Notes: generated by a model not told the origin, from the sequence alone. DNA of 64,000 nt from Blastococcus mobilis (GCF_900188025.1 NZ_FZNO01000022.1:1-64000); one strand, 5' to 3'. Positions 39,100-50,677 are shown, numbered from the stretch's first letter. Numbers and translations: made by a program.

Positions 39100-39816
39100 A
39101 TGGTCGCCGTGCCACCCACCGCTCCCCAGAACGGGCCCAGCCGCGGCCGTGTCCTGGTCGTCGATGACGACGCCGCCCTCGCCGAGATGCTCGGCATCGT
39201 GCTCCGGCGCGAGGGCTACGAACCCGCCTTCGTCTCCGACGGCAACCGGGCGGTGGGGGTCTTCCAACAGACCCGGCCGGACCTGGTGCTGTTGGACCTG
39301 ATGCTGCCCGGCCGCAACGGTCTGCAGATCTGTCAGGACATCCGCACGCAGTCGACGGTGCCGATCGTCATGCTCACGGCCAAGGGCGACACGATCGACG
39401 TCGTCCAAGGACTGGAGGCCGGCGCCGACGACTACGTGACCAAGCCGTTCAAGCCGGTCGAGCTGGTGGCTCGTGTGCGGGCCCAGCTGCGCCGCGGTGA
39501 GACCGGCCAGGCCGAGAACCTGAGCATCGGAGACGTGCAGATCGACGTCCCTGCCCACCAGGTCACCCGGGACGGCGTCCCCATCGCGCTCACGCCGCTG
39601 GAGTTCGACCTGCTGGTGGCACTGGCCCGCAAACCCCGGCAGGTGTTCACCCGTGAGCTGCTGCTCGAGCAGGTGTGGGGTTACCGGCACGCGGCCGACA
39701 CCCGTCTGGTGAACGTCCACGTGCAGCGACTGCGCGCCAAGATCGAGCGGGACCCGGAGAGGCCCGAGGTGGTGCTCACCGTGCGCGGCGTCGGCTACAA
39801 GGCCGGGCCACAGTGA
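39100..39816 (+). CDS. mtrA: Two-component response regulator MtrA
   Basis: MtrA is an OmpR-type regulator of cell division, cell-wall hydrolase and DNA replication genes. The 238-residue protein has the acidic pocket VDDDAAL (about 21-27), the phosphorylation site Asp66 (LLDLMLPGRNG), the conserved Lys in TKPFKP, and a C-terminal winged helix with LTPLEFDLLVALARKPRQVFTRELLLEQVWGYRHAADTRLVNVHVQRLRAKIE. The match to mycobacterial MtrA is very close in the DNA-binding domain. ATG 39100 is used; GTG 39109, three codons later and 7 nt after CAGAAT, could be a leaderless start. The operon is mtrA-mtrB-lpqB, with an unusual tandem repeat before mtrB. Confidence 0.96.
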   Translation: MVAVPPTAPQNGPSRGRVLVVDDDAALAEMLGIVLRREGYEPAFVSDGNRAVGVFQQTRPDLVLLDLMLPGRNGLQICQDIRTQSTVPIVMLTAKGDTIDVVQGLEAGADDYVTKPFKPVELVARVRAQLRRGETGQAENLSIGDVQIDVPAHQVTRDGVPIALTPLEFDLLVALARKPRQVFTRELLLEQVWGYRHAADTRLVNVHVQRLRAKIERDPERPEVVLTVRGVGYKAGPQ

Positions 39817-39982
39817 GCGGACAGGCCCGTGAGCATCGCAGGGAGGAACGAGCGAGGAGCGGAGCGGGCCGCGGGAGCGAACCGACCCGCACAGTGAGCG
39901 GACAGGCCCGTGAGCATCGCAGGGAGGAACGAGCGCGGAGCGGAGCGGGCCGCGGGAGCGAACCGACCCGCACAGTGAGCGG
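39811..39982 (+). repeat. 81-bp tandem repeat, 2.1 copies, at the mtrA-mtrB junction
   Basis: Copy 1 is 39811-39891, copy 2 is 39892-39972, and a partial third copy (CAGTGAGCGG) is 39973-39982. The two full copies differ at one base (GAGCGAGG versus GAGCGCGG). The mtrA stop codon lies at the start of copy 1, and mtrB begins 13 nt after the third partial copy. Inside each copy GAGCG and GGAGC motifs alternate. No spacers are present, so it is not CRISPR. Confidence 0.9.
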
Positions 39983-39994
39983 CACACTGGGGCA

Positions 39995-41713
39995 GTGACC
40001 CGTACGTCCCTGCCGGAGGGCGTTCTCGACGCGCCGCCCCCGGCGCGGGAGCAGCAGCCCCGCGGCAGCGCGACCATCCGGCGCCTCCGCCGGGGGGTGC
40101 GTCGCCGTGCTGGTCGGGCGCGCCGCTGGGCCGAGCGCACCACACGGCGGGAACTGGCTCACGCGGTGCATGCGTGGCGCTCGTCGCTGCAGGTGCGCAT
40201 CGCCGCGATCACCATGGTCGTCGCCGGCACCGTCGTGATCATCGTCAGCCTCGTGCTGTTCAGCCAGATCCGCGACCAACTGCTGTCGGTCAAGGAGGAG
40301 GCGGCGATCGACCAGGCGCAGAACGGTGTCCTGTACGCGCAGAGCCAGGTGGCCGCGATCGCCACCGGTGACGGGGCGAGCGTGCGCTCCACCCTGGACC
40401 GCACGGTGAACGCACTCCGTCAGCGCGGTGGCGCGGCCGGTGACTTCGACGTCGTCATGGTGCACCGGACCGGCGAGGTCGAACGGACCGGGCCCAGCCC
40501 CAGTCCTCTGTTCGAGGCACTTCCTCGCGCTCTCCGCGCCGAGGTCGCTTCCGGGGGGCAGGCCCGCAAGTACCACCCCGTCCCCGACGCGTCGGGCGAA
40601 CCGCAACCGACCCTGCTCGTGGGTGCGGCGGTGCCCAGCGACACCGCCGGTACCCAGCAGGTCGAGCTCTACTACGCCTTCCCGCTCTGGCAGGAGGACG
40701 AGAGCCTCTCGCTGATCCGCAGCACGGTCATCATCAGCGGGATCGCGCTGACCTTGTTCGTGGTGGGGATCGGGGTGCTGGTCACCCGCCTGGTCGTCGA
40801 CCCGGTACGCCACGCCGCCGGGACCGCCCAGCGACTGGCCGAGGGGCAGCTCGAGGAGCGGATGACGGTCCGCGGCGAGGACGATCTCGCCCGACTGGCG
40901 ACCAGCTTCAACGCGATGGCCGACAGCTTGCAGCGGCAGATCACCCAGCTGGAGGGGCTCTCCCAGTTGCAGCAGCGATTCACCTCCGACGTCTCGCACG
41001 AGCTGCGCACGCCGCTGACGACGGTGCAGATGGCGGCCGAGATCCTCCACGAGGCACGCGGGGACTTCCCACCGCACGTGGCCCGGTCCGCCGAGCTGCT
41101 GCGGGCGGAGCTGGACCGGTTCGAGAGCCTGCTGACCGACCTGCTCGAGATCAGCCGGTACGACGCCGGGGCCGCCGTCCTGGACTCCGAGCCGGCCGAC
41201 CTCGGCGCGCTGGTGGCCCGCGTCGTCGCCGGCATGACGGCACTGGCCGAGCGGCACGACTCCCAGCTCCTGGTCAACCGGCCCGACGAGGCGGTCATCG
41301 CCGAGGTCGACGCGCGCCGGGTGGAGCGGATCCTGCGCAACCTGGTGGGCAACGCCATCGAGCACGGCGCCGGGCGACCCATCGAGATCACGCTGGCGGC
41401 CAACCGCACCGCCGCCGCCGTGACCGTCCGCGACCAGGGCGTCGGCCTGAGCTCGGCCGATGCCCAGCACGTGTTCGACCGCTTCTGGCGGGCCGACCCG
41501 TCGCGGGTGCGCACCGTGGGCGGCAGCGGGCTGGGCCTCTCGATCAGCCTCGAGGACGCCCGCCTGCACGGTGGCTGGCTCCAGGTCTGGGGTCAGCCGG
41601 GGAACGGCGCGCAGTTCCGGCTCACCCTGCCGCTGACCGCGGGCGGGGAGCTCACCAGCTCGCCCCTGCCGCTGCGGCCGACCCTGATCAGGCGGCCGGG
41701 GGTGCCGCTGTGA
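39995..41713 (+). CDS. mtrB: Sensor histidine kinase MtrB
   Basis: MtrB phosphorylates MtrA and localises to division sites in relatives. The 572-residue product has a basic cytoplasmic N-terminus, a first membrane segment (VRIAAITMVVAGTVVIIVSLVLF, about 67-90), an extracytoplasmic domain of about 150 residues and a second membrane segment (IISGIALTLFVVGIGVLVTRLVV). HAMP is followed by the dimerisation helix with the phosphoacceptor His335 (DVSHELRTPL). The HATPase domain has NLVGNAIEHG, VRDQGVGL, FDRFWRADPSR and GGSGLGLSI. GTG 39995 begins just after the 81-bp repeats. Its stop overlaps the lpqB start by 4 nt. Confidence 0.96.
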   Translation: MTRTSLPEGVLDAPPPAREQQPRGSATIRRLRRGVRRRAGRARRWAERTTRRELAHAVHAWRSSLQVRIAAITMVVAGTVVIIVSLVLFSQIRDQLLSVKEEAAIDQAQNGVLYAQSQVAAIATGDGASVRSTLDRTVNALRQRGGAAGDFDVVMVHRTGEVERTGPSPSPLFEALPRALRAEVASGGQARKYHPVPDASGEPQPTLLVGAAVPSDTAGTQQVELYYAFPLWQEDESLSLIRSTVIISGIALTLFVVGIGVLVTRLVVDPVRHAAGTAQRLAEGQLEERMTVRGEDDLARLATSFNAMADSLQRQITQLEGLSQLQQRFTSDVSHELRTPLTTVQMAAEILHEARGDFPPHVARSAELLRAELDRFESLLTDLLEISRYDAGAAVLDSEPADLGALVARVVAGMTALAERHDSQLLVNRPDEAVIAEVDARRVERILRNLVGNAIEHGAGRPIEITLAANRTAAAVTVRDQGVGLSSADAQHVFDRFWRADPSRVRTVGGSGLGLSISLEDARLHGGWLQVWGQPGNGAQFRLTLPLTAGGELTSSPLPLRPTLIRRPGVPL

Positions 41714-43434
41714 TCGGCTGCCGCGCCGTCGTCGCGCTGGCCCTTCTCCTGGCGCTCGCGGGTTGTTCGACGGTGCCGATGAGCTCACCGACGGTGCAGA
41801 TCACGCAGGCGCCGGCCCGGCCGGCCGAGGTCGTGGGCATCGAGCCGCTGCCACCCGAGCCGGGGGCCACGCCCGAGGAGATCGTCCGGTCCTTCATCGA
41901 CGCGGCGGCCAGCGTGCGCCCCGGGCATCCGGTCGCCCGCGAGCACCTGGCCCCCGAGCCGGCGGGATCCTGGTCCGACGAGGCCGGGATCACCGTGCTG
42001 CGCCCGGACTACGCCACCGTCACCACGGAGACCGGCGCGGTCGAAGTGACGGCGAACCTGGTCGGGACGATCGACGAGCGCGGCGTCTTCGCGGTGGGCG
42101 GGAACGACACGTTCACCCGCCGGTTCACCCTCGAGCAGATCGACGACGAGTGGCGGATCACCGACCCCCCGGACGGCCTGATCATCCTCGATCCTGATTT
42201 CCAGCGGCTCTACGAGGAGGTCGCCGCCTACTTCGTCGACCCCACCCATCAGCGCCTGGTGCCTGATCCGCGGTACGTGATCTCCGGTGAGGCCCTGCCC
42301 ACCGTCCTGGTCGAGCGCCTGCTCGCCGGACCGTCGGCGAACCTGGCGGCGGGGGTGGAGAACCCGCTCTCCGGGGCCCAGCTGCGCAGCAAGATCACCG
42401 TGGACGGGCAGTCGGCGCTCGTGGACCTCACCGGTCTGCCGACCGAGCCGGCGCCGGTGCTGTCGGAGATCTGCGCCCAGCTGGTCTGGACGCTGACGCA
42501 GCTGCCGGGTAACGCCATCCGCTCCGTGGAGATCCGCGTGGACGGCGAGCCGGTGGATCTCGACGGCGTCCCGGTCGAGCAGACGGTGGACGAGTGGACG
42601 GCCTTCGATCCCGACGCCGTGGACCCGGAGAGCGTCGGCCACTACGTGAGCGGCGGGGCCCTGCACACGGTCGCCACGGGCGCGCCCGCGCCGGGGCCGG
42701 CCGGCACGGGGGTCTACGGCCTCACCGACGCGGCGGCCTCGGCCGACGCCCGCAGCGGCGAACTCTCCTTCCTCGTGGGTGTGCGAGCCGACGCCGGTGG
42801 GGCGGCCCTCCTCGCCGGCCCCTATGCCGGGGAGCTGGCCCCGGTGCTCACCGCGTCGCGGTGGAGCTCACCGACCGTCGCCGCGACCCGCTCCGAGGTG
42901 TGGGTCGTGCGCGACGGCACCGCGGTGGTGCGGGTGCAGGCCGGTGGCGACCCCCAAGCCGTGACCGCACCCACCCTGCCCGGGCTCGGTGTGACCGAGG
43001 TGCTCGAGCTCTCGCCGGACGGGGTGCGGGCCGCGCTGGTCGTCGAAGGGCCCGGGGGCCCCGGGCTCTACCTGGGGACCGTGGTCCGCGCCGAGGACGG
43101 CAGCGTCGCGCTGCGGGACCTCCGCGGGATCGCCCCGGAGCTGGCGCAGGTGGTCGACGTCGCCTGGCGGGACAGCGGGAACCTGCTGGTCCTCGCCGGT
43201 GACGCGGGGGAGGACCGGATCGTGCCGTACGCCGTCGGGGTCGACGGCTGGGGGCTGTCACAGGTCCCGACGGCGGGGCTGCCCAGCCAGCCGCAGTCGA
43301 TCGCCGCAGCGCCGTCCCGGCAGCCCCTGGTCGACGCCGGTGGGACCATCTGGCAGCTCACCGGCGGTACCTGGGGCACGTTGGTCCGGGGGCAGGAGCC
43401 GCTTCCGGGCACCTCGCCCTTCTACCCCCTCTGA
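41710..43434 (+). CDS. lpqB: Lipoprotein LpqB (MtrB-associated)
   Basis: LpqB binds the extracytoplasmic part of MtrB and modulates MtrA signalling. The 574-residue protein has a lipoprotein signal peptide MIGCRAVVALALLLALAGC with the lipobox LAGC (acylated Cys19). A GerMN-like domain with PPEPGATPEEIVRSFIDAAA and LVERLLAGPSANLAAGVENP follows, then a C-terminal beta-propeller-like region from about residue 300 (GVRAALVVEGPGGPGLYLG and VAWRDSGNLLVLAGD). GTG 41710 overlaps the mtrB stop by 4 nt, so the three-gene order mtrA-mtrB-lpqB of actinobacteria is kept. A hairpin element begins right after the stop. Confidence 0.95.
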   Translation: MIGCRAVVALALLLALAGCSTVPMSSPTVQITQAPARPAEVVGIEPLPPEPGATPEEIVRSFIDAAASVRPGHPVAREHLAPEPAGSWSDEAGITVLRPDYATVTTETGAVEVTANLVGTIDERGVFAVGGNDTFTRRFTLEQIDDEWRITDPPDGLIILDPDFQRLYEEVAAYFVDPTHQRLVPDPRYVISGEALPTVLVERLLAGPSANLAAGVENPLSGAQLRSKITVDGQSALVDLTGLPTEPAPVLSEICAQLVWTLTQLPGNAIRSVEIRVDGEPVDLDGVPVEQTVDEWTAFDPDAVDPESVGHYVSGGALHTVATGAPAPGPAGTGVYGLTDAAASADARSGELSFLVGVRADAGGAALLAGPYAGELAPVLTASRWSSPTVAATRSEVWVVRDGTAVVRVQAGGDPQAVTAPTLPGLGVTEVLELSPDGVRAALVVEGPGGPGLYLGTVVRAEDGSVALRDLRGIAPELAQVVDVAWRDSGNLLVLAGDAGEDRIVPYAVGVDGWGLSQVPTAGLPSQPQSIAAAPSRQPLVDAGGTIWQLTGGTWGTLVRGQEPLPGTSPFYPL

Positions 43435-43489
43435 AGAAGGGCCCCGAGGAGGGACCCCACGCGAGCCCCGGGACGGGGCCGCCTTCCAC
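43435..43489 (+). terminator. Hairpin element after lpqB (family variant)
   Basis: GGCCCCG (43440-43446) pairs with CGGGGCC (43474-43480), 5 nt after the lpqB stop. The family start AAGG is present but the CGCTCGCACGCTCG loop is missing, so it is a divergent member or an independent terminator. Confidence 0.5.
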
Positions 43490-43540
43490 AGATCGGCGGC
43501 GGACGGCCCGTGGACGGCCGTCGCGCGTCAGGCTGGCCCC

Positions 43541-44332
43541 GTGGTCGGACCGGGCATGGCCGCGCTGGCCGATTTGGTGCTGCCCCGCACCTGTGCCGGC
43601 TGCGGGGTCCCGGGTCGGGCGCTGTGCCGGCTGTGCGCGCTGCTCCTCGCCCGTCCCCGGCCCGCCGCACCACGGCGCATCCCCTGGGGCTTCCCGCCCA
43701 CGGTCGCCGCCGGCGCCTACGCCGGGCCCGTCCGCCCGGCGGTTGTCGCGTTCAAGGAGCGCGGGCGCTCGGAGCTCGCCGTCCCCTTGGGTGCGGCCCT
43801 GGCCCTCGCCGTGGCCGCGCTGGTCACCGCCGTCCCGGGATCGCTGCCGGCGGTGGCGCTGGTCCCGGTACCGAGCTCGCGGGAGGCGGTGCGGTCCCGG
43901 GGGCGCGACCACGTGCGGGAGCTGACCGCCCGGGCGGTCACGGAGCTCTTGGCCGCGGGGGTCCCTGCCGCGGAGGCCCGGCTGCTGCGTCGTCGAGGTC
44001 GGGCCCGGGACTCCGCAGGACTGTCCACGGTGCAACGGCGGGCGAACCTGGCCGGGACGTTCGAGCGCTCCGCCGACCCACCGACCGGCGCGCTGCTGGT
44101 CCTGGTGGACGACGTGGTCACCACCGGCGCGACCCTCACCGAGGCTGCGGCCGTCCTGGCCGCGGGCGGCTCGGAGGACGGCGCACCCGTACTGGCGGCG
44201 GTCGTCGCGGCCACCCCGCGACCGGACGTGGCGCACCGTTCGGGGGGTCGTTCGACGGTCGTCCGGAAGCGGTCCGAGAACGTCCGCGGGCGGCCCCCCG
44301 ATCGACTGTCGAGACCCGGAAGGAGGGACTAG
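43541..44332 (+). CDS. comF: ComF family phosphoribosyltransferase-like protein
   Basis: ComF proteins carry an N-terminal zinc ribbon and a type I phosphoribosyltransferase domain; in competent bacteria they act in DNA uptake, while the actinobacterial role is unclear. The 263-residue product has CAGCGVPGRALCRLC (Cys18, 21, 29 and 32 for zinc), YAGPVRPAVVAFKERGRSELA, ALVPVPSSREAVRSRGRDHVRELT, DSAGLSTVQRRANLAGTF and the PRPP-binding LVLVDDVVTTGATLTEA. GTG 43541 is used; ATG 43556 is the alternative. It follows lpqB and precedes hpf, as in Mycobacterium (Rv3242c). Confidence 0.9.
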   Translation: MVGPGMAALADLVLPRTCAGCGVPGRALCRLCALLLARPRPAAPRRIPWGFPPTVAAGAYAGPVRPAVVAFKERGRSELAVPLGAALALAVAALVTAVPGSLPAVALVPVPSSREAVRSRGRDHVRELTARAVTELLAAGVPAAEARLLRRRGRARDSAGLSTVQRRANLAGTFERSADPPTGALLVLVDDVVTTGATLTEAAAVLAAGGSEDGAPVLAAVVAATPRPDVAHRSGGRSTVVRKRSENVRGRPPDRLSRPGRRD

Positions 44333-44335
44333 CGT
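44330..44335 (+). promoter_or_regulatory. Candidate -10 hexamer for hpf
   Basis: TAGCGT lies about 34 nt before ATG 44370, overlapping the comF stop. It would give a short leader that still includes the GGGAGGT ribosome binding site. Confidence 0.45.
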
Positions 44336-44369
44336 CGAAGTGACTACAACCGGTCTACCGGGAGGTCAC

Positions 44370-45083
44370 ATGGAGATCGTGGTCCGTGGTCGTAACGTCG
44401 AGGTTCCGGAGCACTACCGACAGCACGTGGAAGACAAGGTCGGCCAGCTCGAACGGTTCGATGGCAAGCTGAAGATGTTGCGCATGGACGTGGAGCTCTT
44501 CCACGAGAAGAACCCCCGCCAGTCGGCCCACTGCCAGCGCGTGGAGATCACGCTGCGGGGCAAGGGTCCGGTCATCCGGGCCGAAGCGGACGGCGCCGAC
44601 TTCTACGCCGCGCTCGACCTCGCGTGCGCCAAGCTCGACAACCGGTTACGCCGTGCGGCCGACCGCCGCCGCGTGCACCACGGCCGGCGAACCCCGGCCA
44701 GCGTCCGGCTCCCCGGCAACACGGTCGCCGACACCGGCGCCATCAGCGCCCTGGAGCTGGACCGCCAGCTCGCCGAGGGGCCGCACGTGACCGATCTCGA
44801 CGAGCACCTGCCGGGTCGCATCGTCCGGGAGAAGCACCATCCTGCCACCCCGATGACCGTGGACCAGGCGCTGCACGAGATGGAGCTGGTCGGCCACGAC
44901 TTCTTCCTCTTCCAGTGCGCCGACACCGGCCAGCCGACGGTCGTCTACCGCCGGCACGCCTACGACTACGGCCTCATCCGGCTGACCGAGGTGCCGCAGA
45001 ACGGGATGGGAGCCACTCCCGCCCGGCAGCCCGAGCCCAGGGCCGTGTCGCACGCCGGGGACCCCGCCGTCCCCACCGTCTGA
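44370..45083 (+). CDS. hpf: Long-form ribosome hibernation promoting factor (HPF)
   Basis: HPF binds the ribosome decoding centre and dimerises ribosomes in stationary phase or stress. The 237-residue protein has the S30AE/RaiA N-terminal domain (MEIVVRGRNVEVPEHYRQHVEDKVGQLERF ... ADFYAALDLACAKLDNRLRR). A linker and the C-terminal dimerisation domain VREKHHPATPMTVDQALHEMELVGHDFFLFQCADTGQPTVVYRRHAYDYGLIRL follow. ATG 44370 is preferred because GGGAGGT lies just upstream and homologues start MEIVV; GTG 44340 would add ten residues. Position before secA is conserved (Rv3241c). Confidence 0.94.
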   Translation: MEIVVRGRNVEVPEHYRQHVEDKVGQLERFDGKLKMLRMDVELFHEKNPRQSAHCQRVEITLRGKGPVIRAEADGADFYAALDLACAKLDNRLRRAADRRRVHHGRRTPASVRLPGNTVADTGAISALELDRQLAEGPHVTDLDEHLPGRIVREKHHPATPMTVDQALHEMELVGHDFFLFQCADTGQPTVVYRRHAYDYGLIRLTEVPQNGMGATPARQPEPRAVSHAGDPAVPTV

Positions 45084-45147
45084 GTTCTGGGGGAGGGCGC
45101 GATCCGCCCTCCCGCCACTCACCCGCCGTCCCGCCGCAGGCCTCGGG

Positions 45148-45540
45148 TCACACGTTGCCCAGTATCCGGTCGACCGCGATCTCGAGGACGACACGGGCGG
45201 GGTTCTCGCGGGGCCGGCGGTACCGCTGCGCGTACCGCGCGACCGCGTCGGCCACCGCCGACGGGTCGTCACGGAGTACCGCCGTCCCCTCGAGGGTCAC
45301 CCAGCGACGGCCGTCGACCTGGCAGACGGCGACCCGCTGCTGCCCGGCGCGGACGTGCCCGGCCTTCGCGGACGTCCCGGACGTGATCACCCGGGCCGTG
45401 GCCGTGGCGGCGTCGTAGGTGACCCCGACCGGGACGACGTGCGGGCTGCCGTCGGCCCGCAGCGTGGTGAGGGTGGCCAGATGCCGCTCGGTGAGGAACT
45501 CGAGGACGCCGGGTACGAGGTCGTGGGAAACGTGGGGCAC
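45148..45540 (-). CDS. PPOX-class flavin/F420-dependent enzyme (pyridoxamine oxidase-like fold)
   Basis: This small split-barrel protein of 130 residues begins [43 protein letters not shown], the conserved start of the F420/FMN-binding PPOX family (TIGR03618-type, Rv1155-like). [39 protein letters not shown] carries the cofactor-phosphate-binding Lys/Arg region. It likely reduces or oxidises a small substrate using F420, for which biosynthesis genes fbiA/fbiB are present in the window, but FMN cannot be excluded. GTG 45540 lies 6 nt after TAGCCT. It diverges from secA. Confidence 0.85.
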   Translation of the reverse strand: MPHVSHDLVPGVLEFLTERHLATLTTLRADGSPHVVPVGVTYDAATATARVITSGTSAKAGHVRAGQQRVAVCQVDGRRWVTLEGTAVLRDDPSAVADAVARYAQRYRRPRENPARVVLEIAVDRILGNV

Positions 45541-45546
45541 CCGGGA

Positions 45547-45552
45547 AGGCTA
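45547..45552 (-). promoter_or_regulatory. Candidate -10 hexamer for the PPOX gene (leaderless)
   Basis: On the minus strand TAGCCT lies 6 nt before GTG 45540, back to back with the secA promoter. Confidence 0.5.
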
Positions 45553-45599
45553 CGAGGGTCGGCTTCGTCGTACCGGCTGATCCGGAGGCGCTGGCCGCC

Positions 45600-45605
45600 T
45601 ACGCT
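45600..45605 (+). promoter_or_regulatory. Candidate -10 hexamer for secA (leaderless)
   Basis: TACGCT lies 6 nt before GTG 45612. Confidence 0.5.
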
Positions 45606-45611
45606 GGGGTC

Positions 45612-48620
<3,009 letters not shown>

Positions 48621-48687
48621 GGGAAGGACCCCCTCCTCCTCAGCCCTCGCACGCTCGGGCCGAGCCTCGGGAGGGGGCCGGGGCCAT
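48621..48687 (+). terminator. Hairpin element after secA (dispersed family)
   Basis: CCCCCTC (48629-48635) pairs with GAGGGGG (48671-48677). The loop has CCCTCGCACGCTCGGG as in other family members. It starts right after the secA stop and reaches the stop of the convergent DUF6459 gene, so it can serve both. Confidence 0.6.
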
Positions 48688-49244
48688 CAGCCGATCTGCA
48701 GGGCCGTGCAGCGCCAGCGGCCGTCGATGCCCTCCAGGCGCGCCGCGATGGCGTGGGCTCGGCCGCCCCGGCGGGCCACCGCGCTGATCTCCGCGACGCC
48801 GTCGACCGGCTCGCAGACGTGCAACCGCCCGACGAGCAGCGGTGCTGTGCCCTCAGTGCACCAGCGCGGACGCCGTCCCTCGACCAGGGCGGTGAACACC
48901 CGGAGCGAGGTCATCGACTGCACCTGGGTGATCGGCCGGCGGCCCGCCAGCGCCTCGAGCGTGCAGGTGATCAGCCGGCGCCCGGTGTCCCGGGCGTCGG
49001 GCAGCTCCGCCCGAACCGACCAGGAGGGGCCGAAGTCGTCATCCGGCCGCGCGGTGGTCCGGTTCGCGTCGGGCCGCGGGCCGGGACGGTGGGCAGGTCG
49101 GGGTGAGGCGAATCCGGGGTGGACGAGGCGCAGGGGGAGTCCCTCGTCCTGCAGCGGGGGCTGGGGCGTGGGGACGACGACGAGCCGGAGCGGCGGCCGT
49201 GCGGCCGGCGCGATCTGCTCGGGCGCGCTGGTGGAGGCGGTCAT
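48687..49244 (-). CDS. DUF6459 (Rv3235-like) family protein
   Basis: The 185-residue product has an Ala/Pro/Arg-rich N-terminal half of low complexity (LRLVVVPTPQPPLQDEGLPLRLVHPG). The C-terminal globular half reads AELPDARDTGRRLITCTLEALAGRRPITQVQSMTSLRVFTAL and VGRLHVCEPVDGVAEISAVARRGGRAHAIAARLEGIDGRWRCTALQIG, a pattern shared by actinobacterial alanine-arginine-proline rich Rv3235-like proteins, whose function is not known. ATG 49244 is chosen because GGGAG lies 7 nt upstream. It is downstream of the LysM gene on the same strand. Confidence 0.8.
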   Translation of the reverse strand: MTASTSAPEQIAPAARPPLRLVVVPTPQPPLQDEGLPLRLVHPGFASPRPAHRPGPRPDANRTTARPDDDFGPSWSVRAELPDARDTGRRLITCTLEALAGRRPITQVQSMTSLRVFTALVEGRRPRWCTEGTAPLLVGRLHVCEPVDGVAEISAVARRGGRAHAIAARLEGIDGRWRCTALQIG

Positions 49245-49309
49245 CGGCGGGCTCCCAGGGTCGAGGGTCGGTCGTTCGGTCCGTTGCTGCAGGTGGGGTC
49301 GGGGCGGGC

Positions 49310-50011
49310 TCACGGCGCACCGGGTGCGTGCAGCACCTGTCCGGGCAGCAGGCGGTCGGGGTCGGAGCCGATGACGTCGGCGTTGGCCGTCCACCAGGCG
49401 TGCACCGCGCGGGCGACATCGCCGTCGGTGGGGGTCTTGCCCGACTGCTCAGCGAGCCGGGCGGCGGCGATGTGCCACAGGCAGTCACCTCGCACGACCA
49501 CGTGCGATCCCTCGTCGGGCACGGCCGAGAGATCTGCGGGCCAGTCGGGCACCGCGCCGGCCGGTGCGGCACCAGGCGCCGAGGCGGGGCCGGCGGGCCA
49601 GTCGGGCGCCTGGGCAGGGCCGGCGGCTGCTGCCGGAGGGGCCGCGACGGTGACCGCGATGCCGGCCAGCGGCGCGGCCACACCGAGCCCCAGACCCAGG
49701 ACCAGCGCGGCGCTGCGTCGTGCGCCTGCGGGCAGGACGACCCGGGTCGCCCACCGAGCCGTGCTGCCGAGGGCCCCTGGGAGGGCGGAGGCGGCGGTGA
49801 GAGCCAGACCCAGGGCGCCCCAGGCCCAGACGGCCCAGGCGAGCAGCCCAGCGGCGGCGAGGACCAGGGCATCGGCGCCGACCGTGTCGACGGTGCGCTG
49901 GGGCGAAGTGAGGGCGCCCGTCATGGCCGCGGCCGGGGGCGTGAGCGCGGCGAGCAGCACCCCGATCACCCCCATGGAGGCCGCGGTGAGCAGCAGCCGT
50001 CGCACCGACAT
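49310..50011 (-). CDS. LysM domain membrane protein
   Basis: The 233-residue product has a basic start MSVRRLLLTAASMGVIGVLLAAL with a first hydrophobic segment (6-24), two more hydrophobic stretches (about 45-70 and 95-122) and a Pro/Ala-rich linker. A C-terminal LysM domain follows: SHVVVRGDCLWHIAAARLAEQSG ... VHAWWTANADVIGSDPDRLLPGQVL. LysM binds GlcNAc-containing glycans such as peptidoglycan, so the domain should lie outside the membrane. ATG 50011 is selected because GGGAAGG lies 5 nt upstream. Role unknown; it may anchor a wall-associated complex. Its 5-prime flank is one of the few AT-rich patches. Confidence 0.85.
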   Translation of the reverse strand: MSVRRLLLTAASMGVIGVLLAALTPPAAAMTGALTSPQRTVDTVGADALVLAAAGLLAWAVWAWGALGLALTAASALPGALGSTARWATRVVLPAGARRSAALVLGLGLGVAAPLAGIAVTVAAPPAAAAGPAQAPDWPAGPASAPGAAPAGAVPDWPADLSAVPDEGSHVVVRGDCLWHIAAARLAEQSGKTPTDGDVARAVHAWWTANADVIGSDPDRLLPGQVLHAPGAP

Positions 50012-50107
50012 GACCGCCTTCCCTCGTTGGTGGATGCAGACTAAAACAAGCAAACGTCATCAAACGCAAGATTCCACAGGCATCTAGGGTCGAGGAAGGA
50101 GGTAGGG

Positions 50108-50677
50108 ATGCGCTGGCAGCAGTTGTTCGAGGACCTGCAGTCGCAGTTCGAGGCGGAGCAGGCAGCGGGGGAGCGGGCCGAGTCGGCGTCCCGGACGCGG
50201 ACTGAGATGGGTGCCGTGCACCTGGGCCAGCGGCTGGGAGGCGCGCTCGGCTTCTCGTTGACGTTGGGTGTCCGCGGCGCCGGACCGGTCGCGGGGGTCC
50301 TGGTCGACCAGGGGCCGGACTGGCTCCTGCTGGAGGACGGTCAGGGGCGGGAGCAGCTGGTGGCTCTCGCGGCGGTCGGGACGGTGGCGGGACTGGGTCG
50401 GCGCACGACGGTCCCGGAGCCGGTCGACGGGGTGCGTGCCCGACTCGACCTGCGGCGGGCTCTCCGTGGGCTGGCGCGCGACCGCCGCGTCGTGCAGGTG
50501 GTCCTCGACGACGGCGGGACGCTGACCGGGACGCTGGACCGCGTGGGGGCGGACTTCGTGGAGCTGGCCGTGCACCCTGCGGACGAGTTCCGACGGAACG
50601 AGGCGGTGCAGGGGGTGCAGGCGGTGGTCATCCGTGCCGTCGCCGTCGTCCGGACAGGGCTGCCCGGTCTGGGCTGA
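50108..50677 (+). CDS. Conserved hypothetical protein (189 aa)
   Basis: The family is not clearly recognised; similar actinobacterial proteins are usually left as hypothetical or loosely called Fis-like. The N-terminus MRWQQLFEDLQSQFEAEQAAGERAESASRTRTEMGAVHLGQRLGG is an amphipathic, acidic helical region. It is followed by repeated short beta-rich units (VAGVLVDQGPDWLLLEDGQGREQLVALAAVGTVAGL and VQVVLDDGGTLTGTLDRVGADFVELAVHP) that resemble two SH3/LSm-like barrels. A TAGGGT hexamer (50086-50091) and AAGGAGG just upstream give it its own promoter and ribosome site. It is divergent from the LysM gene. Confidence 0.75.
   Translation: MRWQQLFEDLQSQFEAEQAAGERAESASRTRTEMGAVHLGQRLGGALGFSLTLGVRGAGPVAGVLVDQGPDWLLLEDGQGREQLVALAAVGTVAGLGRRTTVPEPVDGVRARLDLRRALRGLARDRRVVQVVLDDGGTLTGTLDRVGADFVELAVHPADEFRRNEAVQGVQAVVIRAVAVVRTGLPGLG

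Noticed and set aside
39811-39982. CRISPR-like direct repeat
   Set aside because: Copies are adjacent with no spacers, unit length is 81 bp and no cas genes are present.
39675-39998. 107-residue ORF crossing the 81-bp repeats with a repeated SGQAREHRREERARSGAGRG peptide
   Set aside because: The repeat length is a multiple of three, so the peptide repeat is a by-product; it overlaps mtrA out of frame and has no ribosome site.
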